Shown here: positions 52,505 through 62,673 of the stretch, in pieces
Layout of the letters: every line of letters starts with the position of its first letter
How positions within the stretch are numbered: the first letter of the stretch is position 1
From: Rhodospirillales bacterium
GTDB lineage: Bacteria > Pseudomonadota > Alphaproteobacteria > Rhodospirillales > JAPHRK01
Length of the DNA stretch: 64,000 nt
Direction of reading: 5' to 3'
NCBI GenBank assembly: GCA_026196105.1
Contig: JAPHRK010000024.1
Coordinates: forward strand, 124,001 to 188,000
Notes under the pieces: model-generated
What the model was told of the DNA's origin: nothing
Seen by the model: only the letters and a program-made list of their open reading frames with translations
Databases searched by the model: none
Position numbers and translations under genes: made by a program

Positions 52505-53620
52505 TCAGATGTAAGAGATAATATTCTTCGTAATTATATCTTGAACAGGAAAAGATAGATAAGGGTGTATAGGTAGGCTTAGGACTTTTTTGGAGCACAC
52601 TTCAGAGACACTAACGCCTCCACTATTGACAGGATATCTACTATAGCCACCTTGTTGGTTTAAAGGTAATGGATAGTAGATAGAACTTGGGATTTGGACC
52701 TCATTTAAATGTGCCTTCAAGCCATCTCGATCATCTGTACTTATTGTATATTGAGCCCAGGCAGACTGGTTCCCATCATTAACTACCGGGGTTCTAACCG
52801 TGCTTTTTAAGGCCTCAGAATAACGATCAGCTATTTGTTGCCGAGTAATGAGTTCATCTTCAAAGATAGATAGTTTTTCAATTAAAATTGCCGCTTGTAT
52901 ACTATCGAGGCGGCTGTTAATTCCGATGCGGACGTTATCATATTTTTCTGTTCCTTTCCCGTGCTGGGAGAGGGACTTTATAAGAGCGGCTTTGTCAGAG
53001 TTTTCTGTAAATACTGCACCACCATCACCATAACACCCCAAGGGTTTTGCCGGGAAAAAGCTGGTTGTGGTGTAGTCGGCTAAGGTGCCTACCTTTTTGT
53101 TGCTTATACGTCCGCCCAGTGATTGGGCCGCATCAGCGACAAGGGTCAGGCTGTTGTCACGTGCTATTATTTCTAATGCAGGGTAATCCGCGGGTTGGCC
53201 AAATAAATCAACCGCGACAACCATACGCGGGGTTAATCCTTCTTTCTTAGCATCAAGAATAGCCTGTTTAAGGCTGATTGGGTCCATGTTGTAGGTTTCA
53301 GGATCAACATCAACGAAGAAAGGCACAGCTTCTAAAATTACAAAGGCTTCCGCCGAAGCTACAAAAGTAAAAGCCGGCACAAAAACGGCATCCTTTGGCC
53401 CAAGTTCTTCGGCCATTCCCACCAAGGTCAGGGCATCCGTCCCATTCGCGCAGCTCACTACATGAGAAGCGCCCGTGAATTTGGCTAATTTGTCTTCGAA
53501 TTCACGTACCGCGAAACCTTGGATGAAATCCCCCCGCTCTAAAACCCCCGCAATAGCCTTATCAATTTTATCACCAAGCCGAGCCCGTTGGGCTTGAAGG
53601 TCGATAAAGGGGATACTCAT
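52505..53620 (-). CDS. wbpE: UDP-3-keto-GlcNAcA aminotransferase, WbpE-like
   Basis: A 371-residue DegT-family PLP aminotransferase. [14 protein letters not shown] at the N-terminus, [19 protein letters not shown] and [18 protein letters not shown] with the PLP lysine are all typical of WbpE/WlbC. It would convert the 3-keto sugar made by WbpB into the 3-amino sugar. It is the last gene of the minus-strand operon and converges on the carrier gene at 52198-52455 with only 49 bases between. Confidence 0.9.
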   Translation of the reverse strand: MSIPFIDLQAQRARLGDKIDKAIAGVLERGDFIQGFAVREFEDKLAKFTGASHVVSCANGTDALTLVGMAEELGPKDAVFVPAFTFVASAEAFVILEAVPFFVDVDPETYNMDPISLKQAILDAKKEGLTPRMVVAVDLFGQPADYPALEIIARDNSLTLVADAAQSLGGRISNKKVGTLADYTTTSFFPAKPLGCYGDGGAVFTENSDKAALIKSLSQHGKGTEKYDNVRIGINSRLDSIQAAILIEKLSIFEDELITRQQIADRYSEALKSTVRTPVVNDGNQSAWAQYTISTDDRDGLKAHLNEVQIPSSIYYPLPLNQQGGYSRYPVNSGGVSVSEVCSKKVLSLPIHPYLSFPVQDIITKNIISYI

Positions 53621-54207
53621 GACTTGTCGCCCTCAGTATAGAACCCATCATCTGTTTCGTAGTATTGGGTGCCATCAATAGGGCATTTAAGGTTTGCGCC
53701 AAGCTTGCCACCAGCTTTGCTCATCCAGCCGATCCGTTTGGCGGGAACCCCAGCCATCAATGCATAAGGGGGAACATCGCTGTTGACCACAGCGCCAGCA
53801 GCAATAAAGCAATATTCGCCAAGGGTCGTGCCACAGACAATAGTCGCGTTGGCGCCGATGGTTGATCCCTTTTTAACAAGGGTAAGCCGAAACTCGTCTT
53901 TGCGTTCGATTTCAGCTCGCGGATTGTTCACGTTGGTGAAGACACAAGAGGGGCCACAAAAGACCCCATCTTCAAGCTTCACTCCTTTGTAAATGCTGAC
54001 GTTATTCTGGATTTTGCAGTTGTCGCCAATCTCAACTTCTGGACCAGCAACAACATTTTGACCTAGGACACAATTTTTACCAATTTTTGTCTGACCGAGA
54101 ATATGGGAAAAATGCCAAATTTTAGTTCCAGAACCAATTTCACAAGGCTCATCAACGTAAGCACTCTCATGTATGGTAACGCCATCAAAAGTTGGAGATT
54201 TCACCAT
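53617..54207 (-). CDS. wbpD: UDP-3-amino-GlcNAcA N-acetyltransferase, WbpD-like
   Basis: A 196-residue hexapeptide-repeat transferase. [36 protein letters not shown] and [17 protein letters not shown] follow WbpD/WlbB closely. The enzyme acetylates the 3-amino group of UDP-GlcNAc3NA. The C-terminal tail ([12 protein letters not shown]) is also seen in homologues. It overlaps the wbpE-like gene by four bases. Confidence 0.9.
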   Translation of the reverse strand: MVKSPTFDGVTIHESAYVDEPCEIGSGTKIWHFSHILGQTKIGKNCVLGQNVVAGPEVEIGDNCKIQNNVSIYKGVKLEDGVFCGPSCVFTNVNNPRAEIERKDEFRLTLVKKGSTIGANATIVCGTTLGEYCFIAAGAVVNSDVPPYALMAGVPAKRIGWMSKAGGKLGANLKCPIDGTQYYETDDGFYTEGDKS

Positions 54208-54212
54208 TTGTC

Positions 54213-55154
54213 TTACCCATTCGATTTTGCAAAAGGATGCTGTTCACCACTTTGAGGCTTAAGGTCAACGGTGCGGATATTTGCAACCAATTCGATTGCA
54301 GGCCTGACGACCTCAAGACCAAATCCACCGCCACCAAGAACGTCCTGGTAACTCAGTGTATGGAGGTCAGTAAATCCGCCAGAAAATTCAACCTCATCTC
54401 CATCTACAGTAATAGAGCGATAGGTGGTTTGGCCTTCAGGTGTATGGGCAGGGAGATTTGTGCGGTCAACGGACAAGAACCAGCGCACGCGGGCACGTTT
54501 AAATTCTAGATAACCAGCTGAGTGCCTGCTTGTACGTTGATGGACGACACTGGATTGTAAGTCACCAAAGACGAAAGAAAGCATGTCGTAGAAATGTACC
54601 CCAATATTGGTGGCAATACCTCCAGAGCGGGATTCATCGCCTTTCCATGACACATGATACCATCCACCCCGAGAGGTGATATAGGTCAGGTCGACATCGA
54701 AAATATGGTCTGCTGGGCTCTGAGCAATTTTTTCTTTTAAAGCAATAATTGCCGGATGGAGACGCAACTGAAGAATGGAATAGACCTTGCGCCCCGTATG
54801 TTGTTCCATCTCTTGCAAACCATCCAGATTCCAAGGGTTCAGAACCAGTGGTTTTTCACAGATCGCATCAGCACCTGAACGAAGTGCAAAGCGACAGTGG
54901 GCATCATGAAGGTAGTTGGGGGAGCAAATACTGACATAATTCACGCCATTTCCGGCACGATACATTTTATCAATATGGCGGTCAAAACGTTCAAATTCAG
55001 TAAAAAAACGCGCATCGGGAAAATGACTGTCGATTACGCCAACAGAATCACTTGTGTCTAATGCTGCAACTAAGTCACCACCTGTTTCTTTAATGGCTTT
55101 CATATGTCGTGGTGCAACGTAACCTGCGGCCCCAACCAAAGCATAACGTTTCAT
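54213..55154 (-). CDS. wbpB: UDP-GlcNAcA 3-dehydrogenase, WbpB/WlbA-like
   Basis: A 313-residue Gfo/Idh/MocA oxidoreductase. [20 protein letters not shown] and [15 protein letters not shown] are hallmarks of WbpB/WlbA; CEKPLVLN is the EKP motif. It oxidises the 3-hydroxyl of UDP-GlcNAc-uronic acid. With WbpE and WbpD it completes three of the four steps to UDP-GlcNAc(3NAc)A; the first enzyme, WbpA, is not in this window and must be outside it. Confidence 0.91.
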   Translation of the reverse strand: MKRYALVGAAGYVAPRHMKAIKETGGDLVAALDTSDSVGVIDSHFPDARFFTEFERFDRHIDKMYRAGNGVNYVSICSPNYLHDAHCRFALRSGADAICEKPLVLNPWNLDGLQEMEQHTGRKVYSILQLRLHPAIIALKEKIAQSPADHIFDVDLTYITSRGGWYHVSWKGDESRSGGIATNIGVHFYDMLSFVFGDLQSSVVHQRTSRHSAGYLEFKRARVRWFLSVDRTNLPAHTPEGQTTYRSITVDGDEVEFSGGFTDLHTLSYQDVLGGGGFGLEVVRPAIELVANIRTVDLKPQSGEQHPFAKSNG

Positions 55155-55162
55155 TCTTTGCC

Positions 55163-56275
55163 CTATTCCTTCGTGCTTAAAATCGATGTGAGGACATCGT
55201 GTGTATCTTTAGCCCGTGCATACCAAGAATGCTCATTTAGAGCAATTTCCCGTGCATTTTTTCCAAACAAAAGACGATCTTTATTATTTGAAACTAATTT
55301 AGCAACGGTTTTTGCTAATTCTTTTGAATCCCCAGCAGGCACAATGTATCCACATTGCCCAGTTCGCACAACATCGGACTGAAAAGGCATGTCTGAAGCG
55401 ATCACCGGAATTCCACAAGCCATACTCTCAAATAGCTTCAACGGAGCCAATCCAGTACTCCCGCGCCCCTCCAAATTCTCAGTGCAAACAAAAGAAGCTT
55501 GAGCACGAGCAACTAGGCTTGGTAAGTGGTCATAGGGAATACGACCTAGGTACTTTACTTTTTCAGGCAAGCGTTTCGCAGTGTCAGTTACGTAAGGTCT
55601 CTCAATGCCATCTCCGGCCAAAAGTATGGGGATATCATTAGGCCATTCGTCTTCCTCAATAGCAGTTAAGACTGTTCGAATACCTTGCCAAGCAGCCATA
55701 GTGCCAAAAAAGATAAAATATTTGTCTGGTAGGTTTTGTGTATGGTCATTTTGTTGATGGGCTGCGTCAGGAGAAAAGTGTTCTGTGTTTGCTCCATTAG
55801 GGATTACCGCAATGATTTTATTTGATCCAACAACTTCTTTAGACATATCGGCAAGGCCATAGGTCACGGCGACTAAGGCACCTGCCCAACGCAGTTGGCT
55901 TTCCATGAGCCAGCGAAATAGAACTTTAAACTTACGAGTGATAGGCCAAGCAATAAACAAATCATCGACGGGGCCGTTGATTTCAATCACCGTTGGTACG
56001 CCTCGTATCTTTGCCCATAGAGCTAGAGGAAAAGCTACGAAATGCCAGCGCATATAGTAAATATCTGGTTTACCGCCTTTTATAACCTGCCACAACGTTT
56101 TACCAATTTCCTTTAACCGAGAGGCTACGCCAGGTAGTTGGCCTTCATCATATTTTGGGCAAAAGAGACTAATTGTCCACCCGAGCTTTTTAAGATTATT
56201 TATGATTTCATGGACGTGTGTGTATGAGGCGTGACCTTGGCGTTCAGGTTCCGGGCTTAGATAAATCAGTTTCAT
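55163..56275 (-). CDS. Glycosyltransferase family 4
   Basis: A 370-residue GT-B enzyme. IPNGANTEHFSP in the middle, FFGTMAAWQGI, and FESMACGIPVIASD with the GT4 acidic motif are seen. The start codon follows the asnB-like stop directly, so the two are translationally linked. It probably adds one sugar to the lipid-linked glycan. Donor unknown; the wbp product is a possibility from position only. Confidence 0.88.
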   Translation of the reverse strand: MKLIYLSPEPERQGHASYTHVHEIINNLKKLGWTISLFCPKYDEGQLPGVASRLKEIGKTLWQVIKGGKPDIYYMRWHFVAFPLALWAKIRGVPTVIEINGPVDDLFIAWPITRKFKVLFRWLMESQLRWAGALVAVTYGLADMSKEVVGSNKIIAVIPNGANTEHFSPDAAHQQNDHTQNLPDKYFIFFGTMAAWQGIRTVLTAIEEDEWPNDIPILLAGDGIERPYVTDTAKRLPEKVKYLGRIPYDHLPSLVARAQASFVCTENLEGRGSTGLAPLKLFESMACGIPVIASDMPFQSDVVRTGQCGYIVPAGDSKELAKTVAKLVSNNKDRLLFGKNAREIALNEHSWYARAKDTHDVLTSILSTKE

Positions 56276-58216
56276 TTAAGCGAACTCTGCATCAAACTGG
56301 TCAGCCCAGCGAATTAAATTAACCCAACGCCACACATCGCCTTTTAAAGGCTTATTGCCTTGCCTAACAGCTTCCAACTCTGACTGGAAGCCGTTTCTTT
56401 CAAAGACAGGCAAGCCTTTTCCCCGTTCACTTTGTAAAACATCATCCAACCAATCTCCAGCTTCGCCCATCCAGCGTTCTTCTGGTGTTGCAAACCCTAC
56501 TTTATCATGGCGATCTAAAATTGCATCAGGGACTAAACCCCGAAGAGCCGCTCGGAAAACGGCTTTAGTTTCTCCCTGATCTGAAATCAAATATTCTTCT
56601 GGCAGACTGTATACGAAATCAACAAGTTTTGTTGTTAAAAATGGCACCCTGCTTTCTATAGAATGGGCCATTGAATTGCGGTCTTGATACCTCAATAAAG
56701 ATGGAAGTACTCTTCCCACCAAACTTTCCTTTAATTCATAGTGCAAAACATCCCCGGCAACAGGTTTTTGTTGAGCTTGAAAGGTTACCCCTCTTTCCTC
56801 AAACCAATTGGAGTTCATCCAGCCAGGAACCAATTCTTCCCCAATTAATCGACGAGCAGGCCCTTGCAGCATCGTAGGCAGCATAAATCGCATAGCTCTG
56901 AGGATAATGCTGCCTTTGGAGCCTGAAGTCCTTATGGCATTTGACAAAAATTTATTGGCGCGGAGCAATTCACCTTTTTTGAGCATGGTTGCCAGCCTTG
57001 CAGCAAGATAGGGAACATATCCAGCTAATATTTCATCGGCTCCTTGTCCATCTAATGTCACAGGGACATTATGTTGGCGCGCTAAAGCAAAAACCCTATT
57101 TTGAGCATAGATGCTGGTGGTGCCGAAAGGTTCTCCCTGTGTCGATATTAATTGATCAAGGTCTTGGACCAGTTCTTGCCCACTGAGGTTGATTTTATGC
57201 ATGTTGGCATTGGCAGTCTGTCCTGCCATATCTGCCCAACTTTCCTCATCCATCACTTCGCCTGGTGCAATAAAACTGAAGGTATGGAGATTGAGGGAGG
57301 AGCCCTGAAGTTTTCTCATTGCGAGAACAACAGCAGAGGAGTCTATCCCCCCTGAAAGAGCCGCGCCAACAGGCACATCTGCACGGAGATGGAGAGCTAC
57401 AGATTCTTCAAATAAGCTCTGTAGCTTTTCTGCCGCTTCACTAAAAGAGATATCAATTTTTCTCTCAATACTTGGTGCCCAATAGCGCTGAGGCTTTATG
57501 GAAAAATCGTTACTGCCAATATTTAAAACAGCAAAGTGTGCGGGCTCTAAATGTTTGATCGTAGAGAAGAGGGTGCCCGCGCCCAAGTCGGTCATGCCGA
57601 AACGGAGGTAGTTGTAGAGGGCTTGTGGTTTTACAGTCTTTGATAGTCCAGGCAAAGCCAATAGGGCAGGAAGTTCAGAAGCAAAAGCCAATCCACCTTG
57701 AAAGGGAGTATAGTTCAGCGGTTTTATGCCAAAGGGGTCTCGGCCCAGAGTGATCGTCTTCGTTTGGCAATCTAGAAAGGCAAAGGCGAACATACCTGTT
57801 AACCGTGGGAGAGTGTTTTCGATGCCCCAATGAGCTAAAGCTTGCAATAAAACTTCTGTATCGCTTTCTGATCGGAAGGTGAGACCTTCAGTTTTAAGCT
57901 CAGCTTTGAGTTCCAGGTAATTATAAATTTCCCCATTAAAAGTAATTGCATACCTTCCACAAGGTGAAGACATCGGCTGCCAACCGCCTTCGCTTTCATC
58001 AATGATAGTGAGGCGTCGGTGGACAAAGGCAATATGGGCGTTGGATGCAGCTTCAGGGGCATGACGAGAAATCAAAGGGTTTCCATCGCTAAGGCGCCAT
58101 CCCAAAAATCCAAAATCATCGGGGCCACGGTGCTCTAGCTTTTTAGAAAAAAGCGACAACAGGTCAGGGTCGATCCTCTTATCTTCAGGAAGAATAAGAC
58201 CTGCTATTCCACACAT
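56276..58216 (-). CDS. asnB: Asparagine synthase-like glutamine amidotransferase
   Basis: A 646-residue protein with an N-terminal class II glutaminase domain starting MCGIAG (Cys2 nucleophile), HRGPDDFG, and a C-terminal synthase domain with the ATP pyrophosphatase loop ALSGGIDSSAV near residue 292. AsnB makes asparagine from aspartate, but relatives in O-antigen clusters (for example WbpS) amidate uronic acids. Here it lies among glycan genes next to the wbp set, so amidation of a uronic acid is likely. Free asparagine synthesis cannot be excluded. Confidence 0.88.
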   Translation of the reverse strand: MCGIAGLILPEDKRIDPDLLSLFSKKLEHRGPDDFGFLGWRLSDGNPLISRHAPEAASNAHIAFVHRRLTIIDESEGGWQPMSSPCGRYAITFNGEIYNYLELKAELKTEGLTFRSESDTEVLLQALAHWGIENTLPRLTGMFAFAFLDCQTKTITLGRDPFGIKPLNYTPFQGGLAFASELPALLALPGLSKTVKPQALYNYLRFGMTDLGAGTLFSTIKHLEPAHFAVLNIGSNDFSIKPQRYWAPSIERKIDISFSEAAEKLQSLFEESVALHLRADVPVGAALSGGIDSSAVVLAMRKLQGSSLNLHTFSFIAPGEVMDEESWADMAGQTANANMHKINLSGQELVQDLDQLISTQGEPFGTTSIYAQNRVFALARQHNVPVTLDGQGADEILAGYVPYLAARLATMLKKGELLRANKFLSNAIRTSGSKGSIILRAMRFMLPTMLQGPARRLIGEELVPGWMNSNWFEERGVTFQAQQKPVAGDVLHYELKESLVGRVLPSLLRYQDRNSMAHSIESRVPFLTTKLVDFVYSLPEEYLISDQGETKAVFRAALRGLVPDAILDRHDKVGFATPEERWMGEAGDWLDDVLQSERGKGLPVFERNGFQSELEAVRQGNKPLKGDVWRWVNLIRWADQFDAEFA

Positions 58217-58237
58217 TAACGAAAACTCCTAATTTCT

Positions 58238-59122
58238 CTAAGAGTTTGATAATAAACGTTTGAGACCATCTGACAAACTTGTTTCAGATTGCCAGTCACT
58301 TAAAGATGTTATTTTACCGATATCCGCGACCCGGTAGTGAACTTCAAGGTTCTGCCGTGCTTGGGGAATGGGTGACCGTTCAATGGTTGATGTGGATTTC
58401 GTTGTTTCGATGATTTGATTAGCCAACTGGTTGACGCTTAATTCCCGCCCTGAACCGATATTAAAGACTTCAAACTCCCCACCGACCTGCGTGGCAGCAA
58501 TTGTTGCTTTGGCCATATCCTCAACATATATGAAATCTCGGACTTGCTCACCATCTCCAAAAATCTCAATAATGTCCCCAGCTAAAGCTTTTGCTACCAT
58601 GCTTGGCACCGCCATCTTAGTAAATTGTCCAGGACCATAAGGATTAAAGTAGCGTAAGATTGTAGCGTTGATATCGGAAGACTCGGTTAGTTTTTTGAGT
58701 CTTTCTTCCCCTAACAACTTTCCGTTAGCATATGGAGACATCGGGCTTGCTTGTACATCTTCATCTACGGCTCTATCCATGGCATTTTGCCCATAAACAG
58801 CACAAGTTGAGGCATAAACGATCCGCTTGGCACTACATTTCTGAGCCAAGGATATGACGTTCTTTAATATTATTGCTTCATTTTCTTCATCTCCCCAAAT
58901 TTGCCCAGCAAAATGGTAAATTGTTTCAATTGATGTTGGGAGAGAAGGGAGAGAGGAAGTGTTAAGGAGATCTACAGCTCTATAAAATGAATCAGAAGAG
59001 GTTTCCTTATGGAAATCCAGACGCAAAACGTTTTTGTTTATAGCTGTTAACTCCTGAACCACATGGCGCCCAATAAAACCGCTGGCGCCTGTTACTAATA
59101 TTTTTGGATCAGGTGAGTTCAT
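58238..59122 (-). CDS. NAD-dependent epimerase/dehydratase
   Basis: A 294-residue extended SDR: LVTGASGFIGRHVV, YASTCAVYGQNA, SPYANGKLLGEE with Tyr and Lys, and FNPYGPGQF. The pattern suits UDP-glucose or UDP-GlcNAc 4-epimerases and related enzymes. It overlaps the upstream GT4 gene by four bases. It could provide a galacto-configured sugar for this operon's transferases. Confidence 0.86.
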   Translation of the reverse strand: MNSPDPKILVTGASGFIGRHVVQELTAINKNVLRLDFHKETSSDSFYRAVDLLNTSSLPSLPTSIETIYHFAGQIWGDEENEAIILKNVISLAQKCSAKRIVYASTCAVYGQNAMDRAVDEDVQASPMSPYANGKLLGEERLKKLTESSDINATILRYFNPYGPGQFTKMAVPSMVAKALAGDIIEIFGDGEQVRDFIYVEDMAKATIAATQVGGEFEVFNIGSGRELSVNQLANQIIETTKSTSTIERSPIPQARQNLEVHYRVADIGKITSLSDWQSETSLSDGLKRLLSNS

Positions 59123-60243
59123 GAGTTCCGGTCAAGTAAACGATAAGAACTCTCTTCTATTAAACGCGACTGAGAATGTAAATCAGCTTTTTCTTTAATC
59201 AAAGCTGCCCCATTCATTTTAAGGGCTTTATAGAGCTTTGGGTCATCAAGGAGAGCCTGGATACTTTCCGTCACACTTTTTGTATCAAGTTTGGTAAACC
59301 ACCCGGTTTCTTTATGGGTGAAAAACTCCTTAAAACGTTCAAGGTCGGTCATAATAACAGGCGTTCCACAGGCCATGGCCTCCATAACTGAAACCGGGAT
59401 TCCGTCTGAGGGGGGGAGGCTAAGGATCAAATCAGCCCTATTGTAGGCTAGCATCATTTCTCGTTGGTTCATTGGTGGGGCAAAACGGACATGTTTGTCC
59501 AAACTTAATTTTTTGATGTGAGCTTCAACTTCTGCTCGGTAACTTTCGTCTTGGTTATAGGTCGCCAGCACCAGAATAGTATTTGGCCGTTGTTTTATAA
59601 CTTCGCTTAGGGCATCAAGCATCATTATCTGATTGTAGAAAGACTTGAGCATGCGCGGGCTTAGAATCACCTGATAATCTTGAGGGATGTCCCATAGTTT
59701 GCTAACATTTTTTCCGGTTTCTAGGGGGAAAAAAATTTCATGATTAACTCCCCAGATAACCCGTTGGATTTTCTCGTGTGGTACCCCAAACCCAGCAACA
59801 GCATCCCCGAGATAATTTGATACAACGGTAACATGGTTGCAACTTTTCAACACCTGTTTGGTAATCCAACGTCCAACTGGTCCGAGAGTTCCTTGTTCTT
59901 CAAACAATACATCGCCGCCCAAACAACTAACGATCAAAGGTTTCTTTCTTAAAACCCAAGCCATCCAAGCTGTTAATTCAGCTGCATAATGAGCGTGGTA
60001 AATATCTGCATCAACTAGCTTAAACCCATCATAAATAGATTTAAGCCAGCGCAGTTTTCCTATAATACCGTGTGAAGTTTCAACAGCACAGGAAATATGC
60101 TTCACTCCTTCAGGGCATTTCCCTTTGTCAGGTGACAGTAGAGTAACCTCGTGACCAAAATCTCGCATTACCCCACACTGAAGAAAAGTATGGCTACTGC
60201 TTGCTGCAGCGAGAACACATATTTTTAAAGATCTATGTGTCAT
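59119..60243 (-). CDS. Glycosyltransferase family 4
   Basis: A GT-B enzyme of 374 residues if started at the ATG at 60243; the frame is open to an ATG at 60291 but the extra 16 residues do not look like the family's N-terminus. KICVLAAASSSHTFLQ begins the protein; RVIWGVNHEIFFP, ILSPRMLKSFYNQ and VMEAMACGTPVIMTD are GT4 marks. It is the first clear gene of the minus-strand operon. Neither start has a strong ribosome-binding site. Confidence 0.83.
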   Translation of the reverse strand: MTHRSLKICVLAAASSSHTFLQCGVMRDFGHEVTLLSPDKGKCPEGVKHISCAVETSHGIIGKLRWLKSIYDGFKLVDADIYHAHYAAELTAWMAWVLRKKPLIVSCLGGDVLFEEQGTLGPVGRWITKQVLKSCNHVTVVSNYLGDAVAGFGVPHEKIQRVIWGVNHEIFFPLETGKNVSKLWDIPQDYQVILSPRMLKSFYNQIMMLDALSEVIKQRPNTILVLATYNQDESYRAEVEAHIKKLSLDKHVRFAPPMNQREMMLAYNRADLILSLPPSDGIPVSVMEAMACGTPVIMTDLERFKEFFTHKETGWFTKLDTKSVTESIQALLDDPKLYKALKMNGAALIKEKADLHSQSRLIEESSYRLLDRNS

Positions 60244-60271
60244 GTGCCAGTCAGTAAAAAAGCGCGATTTG

Positions 60272-60622
60272 TTAACATGGAAGGGGGGCATGACAAGCGA
60301 ATGCAGGCCAAACGCCTACCGGGACTGTCACGAGTTTGTAGTCTTTTGGGTTCCTATCTAGAGTGATCTCTTGTTCGGTACCATCCGTCGGGCTATCTGC
60401 GTGATCATCCATTAAAATAAGAGCCTTAATCTCTTTAACATTCAGGGTTGGAAGCAAGTTGGTTGTGCTGCCAAGATTCGTATCAAATGTGGTTTTGTCT
60501 CGTCATAATTGTCTTGGACCAAGGTTTGTGCAGCTAGGACGATGACGGTTTTGTGGCTTAACTTTATTAAAAATTCTATGAATACGTGTTTCTTTACCAC
60601 TACATAAAATGGTGACTTTCAT
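60272..60622 (-). pseudogene. Decayed sugar-gene remnant with internal stop
   Basis: One frame runs from an ATG at 60622 for 39 codons to a TGA at 60503-60505, and continues in the same frame for 76 codons to a stop at 60272. The second part ends in YKLVTVPVGVWPAF, a pattern like the C-terminus of RmlC-type (dTDP-4-dehydrorhamnose 3,5-epimerase-like) cupins. The first part begins MKVTILCSGKETRI, vaguely like a nucleotidyltransferase, but without support further on. Best read as the remains of one or two lost sugar genes; a short functional protein is possible but less likely. Confidence 0.35.
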
Positions 60623-61579
60623 CAAAAAATACCAGTTAAATTAATTTGTTGAAGCTTTATGTCCTTATCCGCTTATAGGGTCAAGGGGGGAGAGGGGAGG
60701 TGATGGTTTAATCAAGGGATATCAGTGAAGAGGTTTTTTGAAAAAAATGAGATGAGGTCCTCAATAATATAGCCATTAATAATAAAAAATCGCGAGGTAT
60801 GTTTGTAAAAGTAATATTGGGATTAAGAAATCACGAACTCTAGGTTTATAGCTCGACCTCTGATCTTTGGAGAGGCTTTTCTTCAGTAGAAAGAAACCAT
60901 CAATATCTCCCTGAACTGAAAATATATTATAATGCCACAAATGCGGCAAAATTTATATAATTAATTGTTACTTCTGCTCTTAAATTGAACAATACCGATT
61001 CGGTGATTTGATTTTGAACCCTTTAAAATGGACGTCTACCATCGGGAGGAATTTTTTAGTTTCTTGAGTCTATTTGTGAGGTTGAGTTAAAACTCCCTCC
61101 ATGCTGTCAAGGCTGTAAGTCGTTGGGCGCTTGGATTCAAAGTCCTGTTGATTCTCCTTTATATGCTTGTAGTGGAAGCCAAGCGAGGCAGGTTCTGACT
61201 AAATATATTGAGTGATCTGACCGGGGGTGCGCCAATGTGTTCTGTGCCATGGAAAAGTTTGGAGCCAAAATAGGTGTATCTGCGAGTAATAATAATTAGG
61301 ACTGGTACACGATAACTGCTTAAGAGTGCAGAACTCCTAAATATAGTTGAAGGTCATCTTTGTGTGAAGGTATTGCGGATAGGATAAATTCGAAATTATC
61401 CTGATATAAGAATAGCTTAATATAAAGAATTAGGGTGGGATTTTTTTAAGATATTCTCCAAATACCATTTGATTAATTGTAAACTGCCGTTAAGCTCCCT
61501 AACTTAAGTTTTGTATGGATACAATAATTGGCACCTCAAAATGAGGGGCTAATTCGCGAGTCTACAGGGAGATACAATT
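60623..61579. promoter_or_regulatory. Long AT-rich intergenic region between divergent units
   Basis: About 960 bases without a recognisable gene on either strand. It separates the minus-strand glycan operon from aapJ on the plus strand, so it should contain promoters for both. ACCGATTCGGT at 60994-61004 is a short palindrome. AGGGAGA at about 61566 is the ribosome-binding site of aapJ. Nothing else could be supported. Confidence 0.4.
61528..61546 (+). promoter_or_regulatory. Possible regulatory site upstream of aapJ
   Basis: TTGGCAC at 61528-61534 matches the -24 half of a sigma-54 promoter, but the -12 half at the right distance reads AATG and not TTGC. Overlapping it, CCTCA-AAA-TGAGG at 61534-61546 is a perfect 5-bp inverted repeat. 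Either may be used in control of aapJ; neither is certain. Confidence 0.25.
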
Positions 61580-62599
61580 ATGAAAGTTCTTAAAACGCTT
61601 GCAGTTGCAAGTGCGCTAACTGCTACAGCAATGGTTGGTGCTGTGAGTGCAGATACCGTTGATGATGTGAAGAAAAAAGGTTTTGTTCAGTGTGGTGTAA
61701 ACGGGGGTAACCTTACTGGATTTTCTTCAGTTAATGATAAAGGTGTGTGGGAAGGTATTGATGTTGACGTATGTCGGGCTGTTGCCGCCGCCGTCTTTGG
61801 TGATGCCAGCAAAGTTAAATACACACCACTAACAGCCCAACAACGCTTTACGGCGCTTCAATCTGGTGAAATTGACATCTTGTCACGTAACACCACTTGG
61901 ACTTTGAGCCGTGATACTAAGCTCGGCTTGAACTTTGTCGGGGTGAATTTCTATGACGGCCAGGGCTTTATGATTAAAAAAGCTCTTGGCGTTAAAAGTG
62001 CAAAAGAGCTTGATGGGGCGACAGTTTGCGTTGAGCCAGGAACAACAACTGAGTTGAACCTTGCTGATTACTTCCGAGCTAATAAAATGGCCTTTAAACC
62101 AGTTGTTATTGAAAACATGAATGAAGTGGTTGCTGCTTACCTAGCTGGACGTTGTGACGTGTACACAACGGACGCCTCCGGTTTGGCTTCACAACGTATG
62201 ACAAGTGTTCCTAACCCAGATGACCATATTATTTTACCTGAAATTATCTCTAAAGAGCCTCTAGGTCCTGTTGTTCGCCATGGCGATGACAAGTGGATGG
62301 ATATTGCCCGTTGGTCTATGACGGCTATGGTAGAAGCTGAAGAAAAAGGGATTACCTCTAAAAATGTTGATGCCATGCTTAAGTCTAACGACCCTGGCAT
62401 TAAACGTTTGCTCGGTGTGACCGCTGGTTTAGGCGAAGCCCTCGGTCTTGACGAGAAATGGGCCTATAATATCATCAAACAAGTTGGCAATTATGGCGAA
62501 TCTTACGAGATGCATATCAAAGCCAAACTTGGCTTGGACCGTGGTGTAAACGACCTTTGGACCCGCGGTGGTCTGATGTACGCGAATCCTGCACGCTAA
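61580..62599 (+). CDS. aapJ: General L-amino-acid ABC transporter, substrate-binding protein AapJ
   Basis: A 339-residue periplasmic protein with a signal peptide (about residues 1-24, cleavage near VSA-D). VQCGVNGGNLTGFS, VDVCRAVAAAVFGD, LSRNTTWTLSRDT and TVCVEPGTTTELNLADY match the AapJ/BztA type. It captures L-amino acids for the AapQMP complex. AGGGAGA precedes the ATG at good distance. A terminator-like hairpin follows, as is common where binding protein must exceed permease. Confidence 0.93.
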   Translation: MKVLKTLAVASALTATAMVGAVSADTVDDVKKKGFVQCGVNGGNLTGFSSVNDKGVWEGIDVDVCRAVAAAVFGDASKVKYTPLTAQQRFTALQSGEIDILSRNTTWTLSRDTKLGLNFVGVNFYDGQGFMIKKALGVKSAKELDGATVCVEPGTTTELNLADYFRANKMAFKPVVIENMNEVVAAYLAGRCDVYTTDASGLASQRMTSVPNPDDHIILPEIISKEPLGPVVRHGDDKWMDIARWSMTAMVEAEEKGITSKNVDAMLKSNDPGIKRLLGVTAGLGEALGLDEKWAYNIIKQVGNYGESYEMHIKAKLGLDRGVNDLWTRGGLMYANPAR

Positions 62600-62615
62600 T
62601 AGCTGTATGAAATTA

Positions 62616-62652
62616 GAGTTCCTCCTTAGTCTAAGGGGGGGCTCTTTTTTTT
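62616..62652 (+). terminator. Rho-independent terminator/attenuator after aapJ
   Basis: GAG at 62616 to GCTC at 62641-62644 forms a stem of about 14 base pairs with several G-U pairs around a GTC loop, followed by eight T residues (62645-62652). It lies 16 bases after the aapJ stop and 21 before aapQ. Partial read-through would give more AapJ than permease. Confidence 0.82.
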
Positions 62653-62673
62653 AGGTCCTTAGAAAGAATAAAT

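Noticed and set aside
60994-61004. ACCGATTCGGT palindrome as operator
   Set aside because: Eleven bases, single copy, far from both starts; likely chance.
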